A stretch of DNA of 29,748 bases from contig JAAYGE010000199.1 in NCBI GenBank assembly GCA_012727835.1, forward strand, positions 1 through 29,748, read 5' to 3'. Of the stretch, positions 1-8,326 are shown in pieces; within the stretch, counting starts at the first letter, position 1; the number at the start of each line of letters is the position of its first letter. The position numbers and the translations under genes were made by a program. The notes under the pieces were generated by a model. The model saw only the letters and a program-made list of their open reading frames with translations, searched no databases and was not told the DNA's origin. The stretch is from Bacillota bacterium (lineage in GTDB: Bacteria; Bacillota_H; UBA994; UBA5500).

Positions 1-327
<327 letters not shown>

Positions 328-330
328 ACT

Positions 331-1005
331 TTGCTCTTTAGTAAGAAGCGAATGGTCCTCTTTGTTGGTGGTTATGGCAGTGGCAAAACAGAAGTGGCTG
401 TTAATTACGCCCTGCAATGGCGACCACAAGTGGATAACTTAGCCATTGTCGATTTAGATATTGTTAATCCCTATTTTCGCTCTCGGGAGCGCCATGAACT
501 GATGGCGGCAGCCCACATTCGGGTGGTCGCTCCCGCCGGGGCTTTGGCTACGGCCGATTTACCAGCTTTGCCTCCGGAAGTAGGCGGTGTATTACAAGAC
601 CCAAATAGCTTTGCAGTCCTGGATGTGGGAGGCGATCCGGTGGGGGCCCGGGTATTAGGGCGCTATAGCCAGATGCTGGAACCGGGTGCCTACGACATGC
701 TGTTTGTGGTTAATGCCAATCGTCCTTTATCTCAGGCGGTTGCACCGGCTGTTGACTTGATTAGGGCCATCGAAACCGCATCGCGTTTGAAGGTGACTGG
801 ATTAGTCAACAACACCAATTTGATGCAGTACACCGATCTTTCCCTTTTGCAAAGGGGAGAGGAGTTGGCCTTAGCTATTGGGCACGCCACCGGCTTACCC
901 CTGGTATTCAATGCTGTTGCCCATTACCTGGTGGAAGAGGCGGCGGCGGTGCTGCGGGGTCCAATATTGCCACTTCAACTTTACATGAAGCGGCCATGGG
1001 AATAG
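331..1005 (+). CDS. P-loop ATPase of unknown function, linked to buk and 2-oxoacid oxidoreductase genes
   Basis: This is a 224-residue protein with a Walker A motif GYGSGKT at residues 14-20 and an acidic strand (IVDLDIVNPYFRSRE) of the SIMIBI/MinD-like type. A later DVGGDPVGAR segment looks like Walker B. There are no membrane segments and no signal peptide. The start is TTG, four bases after the buk stop, with an AGAGAGG ribosome site overlapping the end of buk. It is cotranscribed with buk and the oxidoreductase subunits. A role in assembling or regulating that iron-sulfur/TPP enzyme is possible but is only inferred from position. I do not recognise a named family. Confidence 0.8.
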   Translation: MLFSKKRMVLFVGGYGSGKTEVAVNYALQWRPQVDNLAIVDLDIVNPYFRSRERHELMAAAHIRVVAPAGALATADLPALPPEVGGVLQDPNSFAVLDVGGDPVGARVLGRYSQMLEPGAYDMLFVVNANRPLSQAVAPAVDLIRAIETASRLKVTGLVNNTNLMQYTDLSLLQRGEELALAIGHATGLPLVFNAVAHYLVEEAAAVLRGPILPLQLYMKRPWE

Positions 1006-1041
1006 ACCTACAACAAATTGTAAAGGAGGTAATGGAGGAAG

Positions 1042-1245
1042 ATGCCGAAGGTAACTTTCAGGGAGGATCGTTGTAAGGGATGTGAACTATGCGTCTCGGT
1101 ATGCCCTCGAAATATTATTGTGATGTCCGAGGGGATAAACAATAAGGGCTTTCACTATGCCACTATCACCGACCAGTCTAAGTGTATCGCTTGTGCCTTT
1201 TGTGCCCGCATGTGTCCCGATGTGGTAATCGAAGTGGAGAGATAG
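1042..1245 (+). CDS. vorD: 2-oxoacid:ferredoxin oxidoreductase, delta (4Fe-4S ferredoxin) subunit
   Basis: This 67-residue protein has two CxxCxxCxxxCP clusters, with cysteines at 11, 14, 17, 21 and 48, 51, 54, 58, so it should hold two [4Fe-4S] clusters. It is the electron-exit subunit that passes electrons from the TPP-bound intermediate to ferredoxin. A good AAAGGAGG site precedes a coding start at ATG 1042. It lies 19 bases before the alpha subunit, in the usual delta-alpha-beta-gamma order of VOR/KOR enzymes. Whether the complex prefers 2-oxoisovalerate or 2-oxoglutarate cannot be read from this subunit. Confidence 0.9.
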   Translation: MPKVTFREDRCKGCELCVSVCPRNIIVMSEGINNKGFHYATITDQSKCIACAFCARMCPDVVIEVER

Positions 1246-1264
1246 TTTAAAGGAGGTTTAGCAA

Positions 1265-2332
1265 ATGGGCGAAAAAATTCTGATGAAGGGTAACGAGGCC
1301 ATTGGCGAAGCTGCCATTAGAGCTGGTTGCCACCTTTTCTTTGGCTACCCTATCACGCCACAAAATGAACTGCCGGAATATATGGCGAGAAGGCTTCCGG
1401 AAGTGGGTGGCACCATGGTACAGGCCGAAAGCGAAATAGCTGCTATCAACATGGTTTACGGCGCTGCCGGGGCTGGTGCTCGAGTGATGACTTCATCTTC
1501 CAGCCCAGGTATCAGTCTCAAGCAAGAAGGCATTTCGTATATTGCCGGTGCCGAATTACCATGTGTCATCATCAATATGGTGCGTGGGGGCCCCGGATTG
1601 GGTGGTATTCAACCGGCGCAGGGCGATTACTGGCAAGCCACCAGGGGGGGCGGTCATGGCGATTATCGCTTGTTGGTGCTGGCGCCGGCCACTATTCAGG
1701 AGATGGTGGATACGGTGCAAGACGCCTTTGATTTGGCGGACAAATATCGCAACCCGGTTATGATCCTCAGCGACGGCATGCTAGGCCAAATGATGGAGCC
1801 GGTGATGTTCCGCAACGAAACAGTAACCGAATTGCCCGAGAAGGACTGGGCCACAACCGGTTTACGCAACCATCCCGGTCGTCGGAATGTGGTCAATTCT
1901 CTCTACTTGCAGCCCGATAAATTAGAGGAGCATAATGAGCATTTGCAGCGCAAATATGCTGAAATGGAAGCAAATGAGGTGCGTTACGAAGAGGTAGATG
2001 TGGAAGACGCGGATCTGGTGGTGGCTGCATACGGCACCACAGCCCGTATTGTGCGCTCTGCCATGGAGGCAGCTAAGCAAGAAGGGTTACGCGTCGGCCT
2101 AATTCGCCCGATTACCCTATGGCCATTCCCAGTGGACCCCTTTGCCCGTGCCGCAGAAAGGGCAAAAGCTTTCTTGAGTGTCGAGATGAGCGCCGGACAG
2201 ATGGTGGAAGACGTGCGCCTGGCGGTCAATGGCAAGAAGCCGGTCTACTTCTATGGTCGAACCGGCGGCATGGTGCCCACACCGGAAGATGTATTTGCCA
2301 AGTTTAAGGAGATATTGGGAGGGGAGGCATAA
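1265..2332 (+). CDS. vorB: 2-oxoacid:ferredoxin oxidoreductase, alpha subunit
   Basis: A 355-residue pyruvate:ferredoxin oxidoreductase domain I plus domain II protein. GYPITPQ at about residues 27-33 and the block [15 protein letters not shown] followed by RGGPGLGG are hallmarks of the VOR/KOR alpha chain. With the beta chain it oxidatively decarboxylates 2-oxoacids to acyl-CoA and reduces ferredoxin in the cytosol. AAAGGAGG lies a few bases before ATG. The stop TAA shares a base with the beta ATG (TAATG), implying coupled translation. The neighbouring butyrate kinase makes branched-chain 2-oxoacids (from Val, Leu, Ile) likely substrates, but that is inference. Confidence 0.93.
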   Translation: MGEKILMKGNEAIGEAAIRAGCHLFFGYPITPQNELPEYMARRLPEVGGTMVQAESEIAAINMVYGAAGAGARVMTSSSSPGISLKQEGISYIAGAELPCVIINMVRGGPGLGGIQPAQGDYWQATRGGGHGDYRLLVLAPATIQEMVDTVQDAFDLADKYRNPVMILSDGMLGQMMEPVMFRNETVTELPEKDWATTGLRNHPGRRNVVNSLYLQPDKLEEHNEHLQRKYAEMEANEVRYEEVDVEDADLVVAAYGTTARIVRSAMEAAKQEGLRVGLIRPITLWPFPVDPFARAAERAKAFLSVEMSAGQMVEDVRLAVNGKKPVYFYGRTGGMVPTPEDVFAKFKEILGGEA

Positions 2333-3087
2333 TGGCTAAAGTATTTGAGCGGCCTAAAGCCCTAGCCGATGTTGTTACCCACTACTGCCCCGGCTGTACC
2401 CATGGGATTATTCATCGGTTAGTGGCGGAGGCTATAGATGATCTAGGTATTTTGGATCGCACCGTGGGCGTGGCTCCGGTGGGGTGTGCCGTATTAGCCT
2501 ACAACTATTTCGAATGTGATATGCAAGAAGCCGCCCATGGTCGGGCGCCGGCAGTGTGTACCGGTATTAAGCGGGCTCGCCCTGACCTGATCGTCTTCAG
2601 TTACCAGGGCGATGGAGATCTGGCATCTATCGGAACGGCGGAGATTGTGCATGCGGCTGCCCGCGGCGAGAATATAACTGTTATCTTTGTCAATAACGGC
2701 ATCTATGGTATGACCGGCGGCCAAATGGCTCCGACCACCCTGGTGGGGCATAAGACGACCACTTCACCCTATGGGCGCGATCCAAAAGTGCAGGGGTACC
2801 CGGTCCGCATTTCGGAGATGTTGGCCACGCTAGACGGGCCGGCGTACATCGAGCGGGTTTCGGTGCATACACCACAGTTAGTCAATAAGGCCAAGCAAGC
2901 TATTAAGCGGGCCTTTGCTAATCAGATAGAAGGTAAAGGATTCAGTTTGGTGGAAGTCTTATCCACCTGCCCTACCAACTGGGGAATGACGCCGGTGGAG
3001 GCGCTGAAGCGAGTAGCTGATGAAATGGTGCCTTATTACCCCTTGGGCGTTTTCAAAGATATCGATGCAAAGGGGGAAGACAAATGA
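2332..3087 (+). CDS. vorA: 2-oxoacid:ferredoxin oxidoreductase, beta (TPP-binding) subunit
   Basis: 251 residues of the TPP-binding domain. An N-terminal HYCPGCTHG motif (Cys19, Cys22, His24) is the typical KOR/VOR beta signature. GDGD at 93-96 followed about 25 residues later by [10 protein letters not shown] forms the thiamine diphosphate and Mg2+ binding motif. It carries out decarboxylation with the alpha chain. Its start overlaps the alpha stop by one base and its own stop overlaps the gamma start (ATGA), so the subunits are translationally coupled. Confidence 0.94.
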   Translation: MAKVFERPKALADVVTHYCPGCTHGIIHRLVAEAIDDLGILDRTVGVAPVGCAVLAYNYFECDMQEAAHGRAPAVCTGIKRARPDLIVFSYQGDGDLASIGTAEIVHAAARGENITVIFVNNGIYGMTGGQMAPTTLVGHKTTTSPYGRDPKVQGYPVRISEMLATLDGPAYIERVSVHTPQLVNKAKQAIKRAFANQIEGKGFSLVEVLSTCPTNWGMTPVEALKRVADEMVPYYPLGVFKDIDAKGEDK

Positions 3088-3620
3088 CGCATGAGATTAT
3101 TCTCGCCGGTTTTGGTGGCCAGGGCGTGATGCTCATGGGGCAGATGCTGGCCTATGCGGGGATGACCGAAGGTAAGAACGTGTCTTGGTTGCCTTCCTAT
3201 GGGCCAGAAATGCGGGGCGGTACGGCCAACTGCACTGTTGTCGTTTCCGATAAACCCGTCGGTAGCCCTCTCATAACTCGGCCCGGCATTCTTGTGGCCA
3301 TGAATCTACCGTCTTTAGATAAATTTGAAGATAATGTTAAGCCCGGTGGGCTGTTAGTCTATAATAGTTCGCTTATTTCTCGCCCACCCAAACGGGACGA
3401 TATTGAGGTTCTAGCCGTGCCGGCTAACGAAATTGCCAACGAACTGGGCAACGATCGTATTGCTAACATGGTGGTGTTGGGTGCATTGCTGGGCAAGAAG
3501 CCGATAGTAGAAAATGAGTCGATTTAGGCTGCTCTCCGGTATGCACTGCCAGCCCATCGACATAATTTGCTGCCCCTAAACGAGCAAGCCTTAGAGCGGG
3601 GGCGGGCCTTAGCCGGTTAG
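3084..3620 (+). pseudogene. vorC: 2-oxoacid:ferredoxin oxidoreductase, gamma subunit, interrupted by in-frame TAG
   Basis: The gamma chain starts at ATG 3084 (GFGGQGVMLMGQ, then SYGPEMRGGTANC), both family signatures. Codon 148 is TAG (3525-3527), giving a 147-residue product. Reading on in the same frame yields AALRYALPAHRHNLLPLNEQ and then ALERGRALAG before TAG at 3618. This is the expected family C-terminus and restores a normal length of about 178 residues. The downstream frame has no other damage. A single-base nonsense change (for example from CAG, GAG or AAG) or a base-call error explains it best; readthrough is possible. The truncated protein lacks only the last helix region and might keep some function. 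Confidence 0.85.
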
Positions 3621-3640
3621 CCTAGAAGCCCACAATCACA

Positions 3641-3679
3641 GGGGGGCTGTCGCATTAATTTCGCGACAGCCCCCCTTAG
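3641..3679 (+). terminator. Strong hairpin terminator after the oxidoreductase operon
   Basis: A perfect 13-bp stem pairs 3641-3653 (GGGGGGCTGTCGC) with 3663-3675 (GCGACAGCCCCCC) around a 9-base loop. It is followed by TTAGTGT, a poor U-tract. It lies 21 bases after the full-length gamma stop, not after the internal TAG, so the original transcription unit ended here. Confidence 0.75.
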
Positions 3680-3746
3680 TGTCTGCTGGAGGGGCTAGGG
3701 CAGTGGCGCTGAGTACAACATCTTAATATCCAACGGCTATCAAGTA

Positions 3747-3755
3747 TGCTATACT
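3747..3755 (+). promoter_or_regulatory. Extended -10 promoter for the MFS gene, with flanking inverted repeat
   Basis: TGCTATACT at 3747-3755 is an extended -10 element (TGnTATAnT). The -35 position (3727-3732, TATCCA) is weak, as is usual for this promoter type. An inverted repeat AGTATG (3743-3748) / CATACT (3763-3768) surrounds the likely start point and could be an operator. The MFS start codon is about 58 bases downstream. Confidence 0.55.
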
Positions 3756-3812
3756 AATTAAACATACTGCCGAAGGGCATCCAATTTGATTCTTTGGGCG
3801 GAGGGTTTGACG

Positions 3813-5027
3813 ATGCATGACAGGAGACGAGCCTTACTCTTTTTTGGGGTGAGTATGCTCTTTAATATGGCGGCTAGCTTTGCCCATCCGGTGACACCAA
3901 CTATCATTCAGCAGCGTGGCTTTGGTGACTATATGTTTGGGGTAGCGTTAGCGTCGATGATGACGGCTAACTTCTTTTTCTCGCCTTTTTGGGGTAAATT
4001 GGTAAATTATATATCCAGTCGACGAGTCATCCTTATCTGTAGCCTGGGGTATGCCACTGGTCAAGCCATGTTTGGAATGGCGAGCACCGAGGGCACGATG
4101 GTGGGTGCGAGAATGTTTGCCGGTATTTTTACCGGCGGCGTTTTCACTGCTTTTCTCACCTATTTGGTTAATACCTCTCCCGCGCAGTTGCGGGGAAACT
4201 ATCTGACCATCGCTGCCACTTTGCAAACGGTAGGTAGTGCCTTTGGCTACTTTGTGGGTGGTATGTTGGGTGAGCTAAGTGTCAATGCGTCCATCATTGC
4301 GCAAGTTCTTACTCTAGCAATCTGTGGTGTTTTGTTTTTCTTAATCTGTCAGGATGATGCGGCTAGTAACCTTAAAGACGTCAAGGTTGGAACCTTGTTC
4401 AGAGAGACCAATCCCATCTCTGCTTTTATAGCCGGAAAAAGCATTTTAACTCCTCTCTTGGTAATCCTCTTTGTCGTTAGCTCCTTTGCCAACTTAGGAA
4501 ATAGTGCTTTTGATCAGAGCTTTAACTACTATCTAAAAGCCCAGTTGGGTTTATCCTCTGGCTATAACGGAGCTATTAAAGCGGTAATCGGATTTGTTTG
4601 CTTAGCGGCCAATAGCACCATTGCCCTCTGGCTGGTGAATAAAACCGATATCAAGCGTTCTTCTATCTATGTCTATCTTTGTGCATCCTTCGCAATTCTG
4701 GGCGTGATCCTGTTTAATGCTCTGGTGCCTTTTGTAGCCGCCAATATCTTATATTTTGCTTTCTATGCGGTCAGTGTACCACTGACGCAAAGCCTAGTGG
4801 CCGGTATGGCGAAGGATACGGATAGCAACTTAGTGATGGGCTATTTTAATGGTCTCAAATCGTTAGGCGGGATTTTTGGAGCCTTGTCTGCTGGGCTTCT
4901 TTATACCCTGAACCCTAAGTTTCCTTTCTTGCTTGGATTTTTAGCCTTTGCTATAGCAACCACCGCTTCTGCCTTCTATTATCGCCTTAGTAAACAGCAG
5001 GTCAGCGAACAGGAACAATTAGGTTAG
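3813..5027 (+). CDS. Major facilitator superfamily transporter, substrate unknown
   Basis: This protein of about 404 residues has around 12 hydrophobic segments. The loop between helices 2 and 3 is FWGKLVNYISSRRVIL, the MFS signature-A region, so it should be a proton- or solute-coupled carrier in the cytoplasmic membrane. ATG 3813 is preferred because GGAGGG sits 7 bases upstream; an in-frame TTG at 3786 lacks a site and precedes that ribosome site. It is a single-gene unit with a promoter before it and a terminator after it. Nothing nearby points to a substrate; drug, sugar or amino-acid export are all possible. Confidence 0.85.
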   Translation: MHDRRRALLFFGVSMLFNMAASFAHPVTPTIIQQRGFGDYMFGVALASMMTANFFFSPFWGKLVNYISSRRVILICSLGYATGQAMFGMASTEGTMVGARMFAGIFTGGVFTAFLTYLVNTSPAQLRGNYLTIAATLQTVGSAFGYFVGGMLGELSVNASIIAQVLTLAICGVLFFLICQDDAASNLKDVKVGTLFRETNPISAFIAGKSILTPLLVILFVVSSFANLGNSAFDQSFNYYLKAQLGLSSGYNGAIKAVIGFVCLAANSTIALWLVNKTDIKRSSIYVYLCASFAILGVILFNALVPFVAANILYFAFYAVSVPLTQSLVAGMAKDTDSNLVMGYFNGLKSLGGIFGALSAGLLYTLNPKFPFLLGFLAFAIATTASAFYYRLSKQQVSEQEQLG

Positions 5028-5048
5028 TTTGCACTCCCATGATGTAGC

Positions 5049-5117
5049 AGGGCAGTGGAAACCGTAGGAACTGGAGTTATGCTTCTCGTTCCAAGGGATC
5101 CCACTGCCCTTTTGTTT
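5049..5117 (+). terminator. Terminator after the MFS gene
   Basis: GGGCAGTGG (from about 5050) pairs with CCACTGCCC (5101-5109) and runs into TTTTGTTT. An inner stem GGAAC/GTTCC extends the hairpin. It lies just beyond the stop of the convergent minus-strand microgene, so the stem may insulate both units, but only the + strand side has a T-tract. Confidence 0.6.
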
Positions 5118-5250
5118 AATGCTGTAGCAATTTTAGCAGTTGTTTTATGGAGATATCGCCATAGGTTTGTTCGAGCCGCTGCAGGTGTTCAATTACCTCC
5201 CCTTTGTTACCTGCCAACCAACAAGAATGGCTTAGAATCAATTGTCGCAT
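5116..5250 (-). CDS. Small 44-residue protein of unknown function, divergent from spoIIM
   Basis: On the minus strand ATG (5250-5248) opens a 44-codon frame ending in TAA at 5116-5118. The sequence begins MRQLILSHSCWLAGNKGEVI and ends DISIKQLLKLLQH. A strong AGGAGGG site lies 5 bases upstream of the ATG, rare for chance frames. The protein is polar, likely alpha-helical, with one Cys and one Trp, no signal peptide and no membrane segment. It is the only minus-strand gene in the window and faces spoIIM across about 119 bases. I do not recognise the family; a small sporulation or regulatory protein is plausible from position only. Confidence 0.6.
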   Translation of the reverse strand: MRQLILSHSCWLAGNKGEVIEHLQRLEQTYGDISIKQLLKLLQH

Positions 5251-5316
5251 TCTTGCCCTCCTAGCCGTTTTTTTCAGTTTATGCAATCAGGCGCCGGAAT
5301 AAACTCGCTTCTAATT

Positions 5317-5345
5317 TTGGGATACAAGCATAGGTTGTTTATAGA
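5317..5345 (+). promoter_or_regulatory. Possible spoIIM promoter
   Basis: TTGGGA (5317-5322), a 17-base spacer and TATAGA (5340-5345) each match the sigma-A consensus at four of six positions. In B. subtilis spoIIM is driven by sigma-E; I could not find a convincing sigma-E match (CATACAnT) here. The nearest is CATAGGTT at 5329-5336. Confidence 0.3.
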
Positions 5346-5369
5346 CAAGCATGGGAGGAGGCGCCCGAC

Positions 5370-5987
5370 ATGTATAAAGCGCGGCTAAAACAACATTTGG
5401 AGGAGCATTTCGTCAGCTATTTTTTTGTCTTGGTTTTGTTCGCTGTGGGGGTGTTTTTTGGAGCCATAGCGGTCAAGGCGCTAACCTTTAGCCAAAAGCA
5501 GGAATTGTTAGCCTTTCTGCAACAGTTCTTTGCCAGTGGCGTTGTCGTCCCTAGCGGATCGGCAGTTTTTATGCAGACTTTAACGGTCAATTTACAACTG
5601 GCGGCTCTAATTTGGCTCCTGGGGATTTTGATTTTTGGGTTACCTATTGTGATTGTCATTGTCTTCTTTCAGGGCTTTGTGTTGGGCTTTTCCGTTGGGT
5701 TTTTGGTGCATCAGATGGGGGCCAAAGGTTTCTTGTTAGCGGCTTGCTCGGTTTTACCGCATAATCTCTTATTAGTACCCGCCCTCTTGTCCATCTCCGC
5801 CATGTCCATCTTTTTTACTATTCAAACTTTGCGCCCATCGTTGCGACCCCGCCGCTCCACTTTTAGGCAACGTTTCATCCAGTATGGGGGTAACTGTTTA
5901 TTGGCGGGGATAGTAATCTTTGTAGCTAGCATAATTGAGACCTGGTTTTCACCTTTACTGGTAAAATTGATATCCCGCTTTCTATAG
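5370..5987 (+). CDS. spoIIM: Stage II sporulation protein M (engulfment complex)
   Basis: This 205-residue membrane protein has a short charged N-terminus, a first transmembrane helix at about 17-38 (YFFVLVLFAVGVFFGAIAV), and three or four further helices. The order and the GFVLGFSVGFLVHQMG segment match SpoIIM. In the family, SpoIIM forms a complex with SpoIID and SpoIIP that remodels peptidoglycan so that the mother cell can engulf the forespore. GGGAGGAGG lies upstream of ATG 5370. The gene is followed after 77 bases by a carboxypeptidase gene with its own promoter. Confidence 0.88.
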   Translation: MYKARLKQHLEEHFVSYFFVLVLFAVGVFFGAIAVKALTFSQKQELLAFLQQFFASGVVVPSGSAVFMQTLTVNLQLAALIWLLGILIFGLPIVIVIVFFQGFVLGFSVGFLVHQMGAKGFLLAACSVLPHNLLLVPALLSISAMSIFFTIQTLRPSLRPRRSTFRQRFIQYGGNCLLAGIVIFVASIIETWFSPLLVKLISRFL

Positions 5988-6035
5988 ATTGGATTAAACT
6001 GTAAGTAGCTCTTGGTACGCAGACCGGTTCTCCTC

Positions 6036-6044
6036 TGTTATAAT
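6036..6044 (+). promoter_or_regulatory. Extended -10 promoter before the carboxypeptidase gene
   Basis: TGTTATAAT at 6036-6044 is a near-perfect extended -10 element. No good -35 is seen at 17 bases. The predicted start point is close to 6051, leaving only about 14 leader bases, which hold GGAGGAGG and the GTG start at 6065. Confidence 0.5.
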
Positions 6045-6064
6045 TAACGGGAGGAGGATGCGGC

Positions 6065-7249
6065 GTGCGATATTTTGTAGGCATCTTGATGATTTCTTTA
6101 TTGGTTGTTATGACAATTATCACTCCCAGTGAAGCGGCGTCTTTGCCCCCCATATCGTCAAAGGCGGCCGCTTTATTTGATTTAACCACAGGTGAAGTTT
6201 TGGCGGGTTTTAAAGCGGAGGAAAAGGTCTATCCAGCCAGCACTACAAAGATTCTAACCGCTTTGTTAGTAATTGAGCGGGGCAATCTTTCCGATGTGGT
6301 GACCATTAGCAGTAATGCGGAACATCAGGAGGGTACTGCCCTTTACTGCAAAGAAGGGGAAGAATACAGAGTAAAGGATTTGTTACACGCTCTTTTAGTC
6401 CATTCTGCTAATGATGTGGCCGTCGCTTTGGCGGAATATGTTTCTGGTTCAGTAGCCCAATTTGCCGACTTGATGAACGCGCGAGCCAAGGAGTTGGGAG
6501 CCACCAATAGTAACTTCGTTAACCCCAGTGGGCTTCCCGATGAGGATCACTACACTACAGCCAAAGATATGGCCAAAATTTTTGCAGCGGCTTTTAAAGA
6601 ACCGCTTATTCGAGAAATAACTTCCACGCGCGTTTATTATATAGATCTACCAACGGGGGAGAGACGCCCCTTGATTAACGGTAATAAGATGTTGACCGAG
6701 TATGAGGGTACACTAGGTGGGAAGACCGGTTATACGCGTGCCGCTGGCAATTGCCTAGTCACAGCTGCCCAGGCTGGCAACCTCAAATTAGGGGTGGCTC
6801 TATTCAAGGCCCAAGGTGCTGCTATGTGGCAGGATGCCAAAACCCTCTTAGACTATGGTTTCGCGAATTGGTCTAGCATCTCCCCCATAGGTAAAGGTAG
6901 GGCAGTTACGGCCGTACCTGTTCGCTATACCACAGAAAGAGCCCTATTGGTGGCTGGTTCCGAACTAGTAGTTATTAGGGCAAAACAGGATAGACAGTTG
7001 CCGGTAACCTGGGAGCTAACCCTCAACGACCCTCTACAGGCACCCCTGACTGAAGGGCAAGTAGTGGGGAAAGTGACCTACTTCTTAGACGGGGAGCCTG
7101 TGGGTGCGGTAGAGGCAATTGTGGCCCATGATGTGTCACGGAATTGGTACACCTATTGGGAGGTTCTATTGGTTTTTGGATTTGTTGGTGTGGCCATGCG
7201 TTTTATTAATCCGAAGGTAAGCGGATTTCAGAGCCTGAAAAGGAGGTAG
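6065..7249 (+). CDS. Membrane-anchored D-alanyl-D-alanine carboxypeptidase (PBP5 family)
   Basis: A 394-residue serine carboxypeptidase of family S11. It has an N-terminal signal peptide to about residue 24 (ending SEAA), the SxxK active site STTK at 59-62, SAN at 114-116 and KTG at 220-222. A C-terminal hydrophobic segment (WEVLLVFGFVGVAMRFI) probably anchors it in the membrane. It removes the terminal D-Ala from peptidoglycan stem peptides. GTG 6065 follows GGAGGAGG. It is one of three paralogues in this window and directly precedes ddl, pairing a D-Ala-D-Ala ligase with a D-Ala remover. The anchor suggests a DacA/DacB-like role; the exact paralogue name is uncertain. Confidence 0.88.
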   Translation: MRYFVGILMISLLVVMTIITPSEAASLPPISSKAAALFDLTTGEVLAGFKAEEKVYPASTTKILTALLVIERGNLSDVVTISSNAEHQEGTALYCKEGEEYRVKDLLHALLVHSANDVAVALAEYVSGSVAQFADLMNARAKELGATNSNFVNPSGLPDEDHYTTAKDMAKIFAAAFKEPLIREITSTRVYYIDLPTGERRPLINGNKMLTEYEGTLGGKTGYTRAAGNCLVTAAQAGNLKLGVALFKAQGAAMWQDAKTLLDYGFANWSSISPIGKGRAVTAVPVRYTTERALLVAGSELVVIRAKQDRQLPVTWELTLNDPLQAPLTEGQVVGKVTYFLDGEPVGAVEAIVAHDVSRNWYTYWEVLLVFGFVGVAMRFINPKVSGFQSLKRR

Positions 7250-7255
7250 GTGGCA

Positions 7256-8305
7256 ATGGCCCATAGAAAGTTAGCAGTGTTATTCGGTGGCCGTTCAGCA
7301 GAACACGAAGTATCGGTACAATCGGCAGCATCGGTCTGGCGTGCGGCCGACCGTGATAAATATGAATTAATTCCTGTTGCCATTAGCAAATCGGGCAAGT
7401 GGATACGGGGTTTAAATCCCTTGGAGGTTTTGGCTCAAGGGGAGAGTGTGCCTGAGACAGAGGTGGGTCAAAATCCGGTGGAGGCCTTAGCTGGGGTAGA
7501 TGTGGCTTTTCCCGTTTTGCACGGACCCTACGGTGAAGATGGAACTATCCAGGGCCTATTGGAAATTCTGGATATTCCCTATGTGGGTTCTGGCGTGTTG
7601 GCTTCTTCCCTTTGCCTGGATAAGGCGATGGCTAAGCAGGTCTTCGCCCAGTGTGGTTTTCCCCAAGGATCTTTCTTAACTTTTCAGAGTAATTATTGTC
7701 GGGAACAACCGGCGGCGGTACTAAGGGCCGTTGAGGAGCAATTAGGCTTTCCCTGCTTTGTAAAGCCGGCTAATATGGGCAGCAGTGTGGGGATTAGCAA
7801 AGTGCATATTCCCGATAGTTTGCCTCAGGCATTAGAGCTGGCTGCCACCTATGACAGTAAGATTGTGATTGAAGCTTTTATTGATGGACGGGAAATCGAG
7901 TGCAGTGTCCTAGGCAATGACGAACCGGTGGTCTCCGTACCTGGCGAAATTGTTCCTGCCGCCGAGTTTTACGATTATGAGGCCAAATATGTAAGCGACT
8001 CGCAAGTGATCATTCCTGCTCCTTTAACACCGAAGCAGGTTGCTGAGGTGCAACAATTGGCACTCAGTGTCTACAAGGCCGTCGGTTGTAGCGGATTGGC
8101 TCGCGTCGATTTCTTCTTACGTAGAGCCGACGAACAGTTCTTAATTAATGAGGTCAATACCATGCCCGGGTTTACCCGTATTTCGGCCTATCCTAAACTA
8201 TGGGAAGCTAGTGGTTTAGCCTATTCTCGGCTTATCGATGAATTAATCGTTTATGCTTTAGAGCGGCATGCGGAAAGACGGGCCTTTGGTATGGTCATCA
8301 GCTAG
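7256..8305 (+). CDS. ddl: D-alanine--D-alanine ligase
   Basis: An ATP-grasp ligase of about 349 residues that joins two D-Ala for peptidoglycan precursors. The N-terminal FGGRSAEHEVSVQSA, the PVLHGPYGEDGTIQGLLE block, the FVKPANMGSSVGISK nucleotide loop and the C-terminal NEVNTMPGFT are canonical. The omega-loop reads YEAKY, with Tyr rather than Phe, which in the family favours D-Ala over D-lactate and hence a vancomycin-sensitive type. ATG 7256 is 9 bases after AGGAGG; GTG 7250 is too close to it. It is coupled to the preceding carboxypeptidase. Confidence 0.94.
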   Translation: MAHRKLAVLFGGRSAEHEVSVQSAASVWRAADRDKYELIPVAISKSGKWIRGLNPLEVLAQGESVPETEVGQNPVEALAGVDVAFPVLHGPYGEDGTIQGLLEILDIPYVGSGVLASSLCLDKAMAKQVFAQCGFPQGSFLTFQSNYCREQPAAVLRAVEEQLGFPCFVKPANMGSSVGISKVHIPDSLPQALELAATYDSKIVIEAFIDGREIECSVLGNDEPVVSVPGEIVPAAEFYDYEAKYVSDSQVIIPAPLTPKQVAEVQQLALSVYKAVGCSGLARVDFFLRRADEQFLINEVNTMPGFTRISAYPKLWEASGLAYSRLIDELIVYALERHAERRAFGMVIS

Positions 8306-8326
8306 CTCGCATATAAATAGGTAAAC

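Larger units (their letters stand above)
5028..5369. other. Intergenic region between the MFS gene and spoIIM
   Basis: The 342 bases hold the MFS terminator, the minus-strand 44-codon gene, and a region of about 119 bases between the two divergent starts. Within the latter, ACAAGCATAGG (5324-5334) and ACAAGCATGGG (5345-5355) form a direct repeat with a 21-base period. A sigma-A-like pair TTGGGA (5317-5322) / TATAGA (5340-5345) with a 17-base spacer points toward spoIIM. Confidence 0.5.

Noticed and set aside
3525..3620. Pyrrolysine or other genome-wide recoding of TAG
   Set aside because: TAG ends about twenty intact genes in the window (for example sigF, ddl, xerD, scpA, scpB), so it works as an ordinary stop here.
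5055..5264. A 69-codon frame on the + strand downstream of the MFS gene
   Set aside because: It runs through the terminator hairpin and antisense to the 44-codon minus-strand gene; it has no ribosome site and poor composition.
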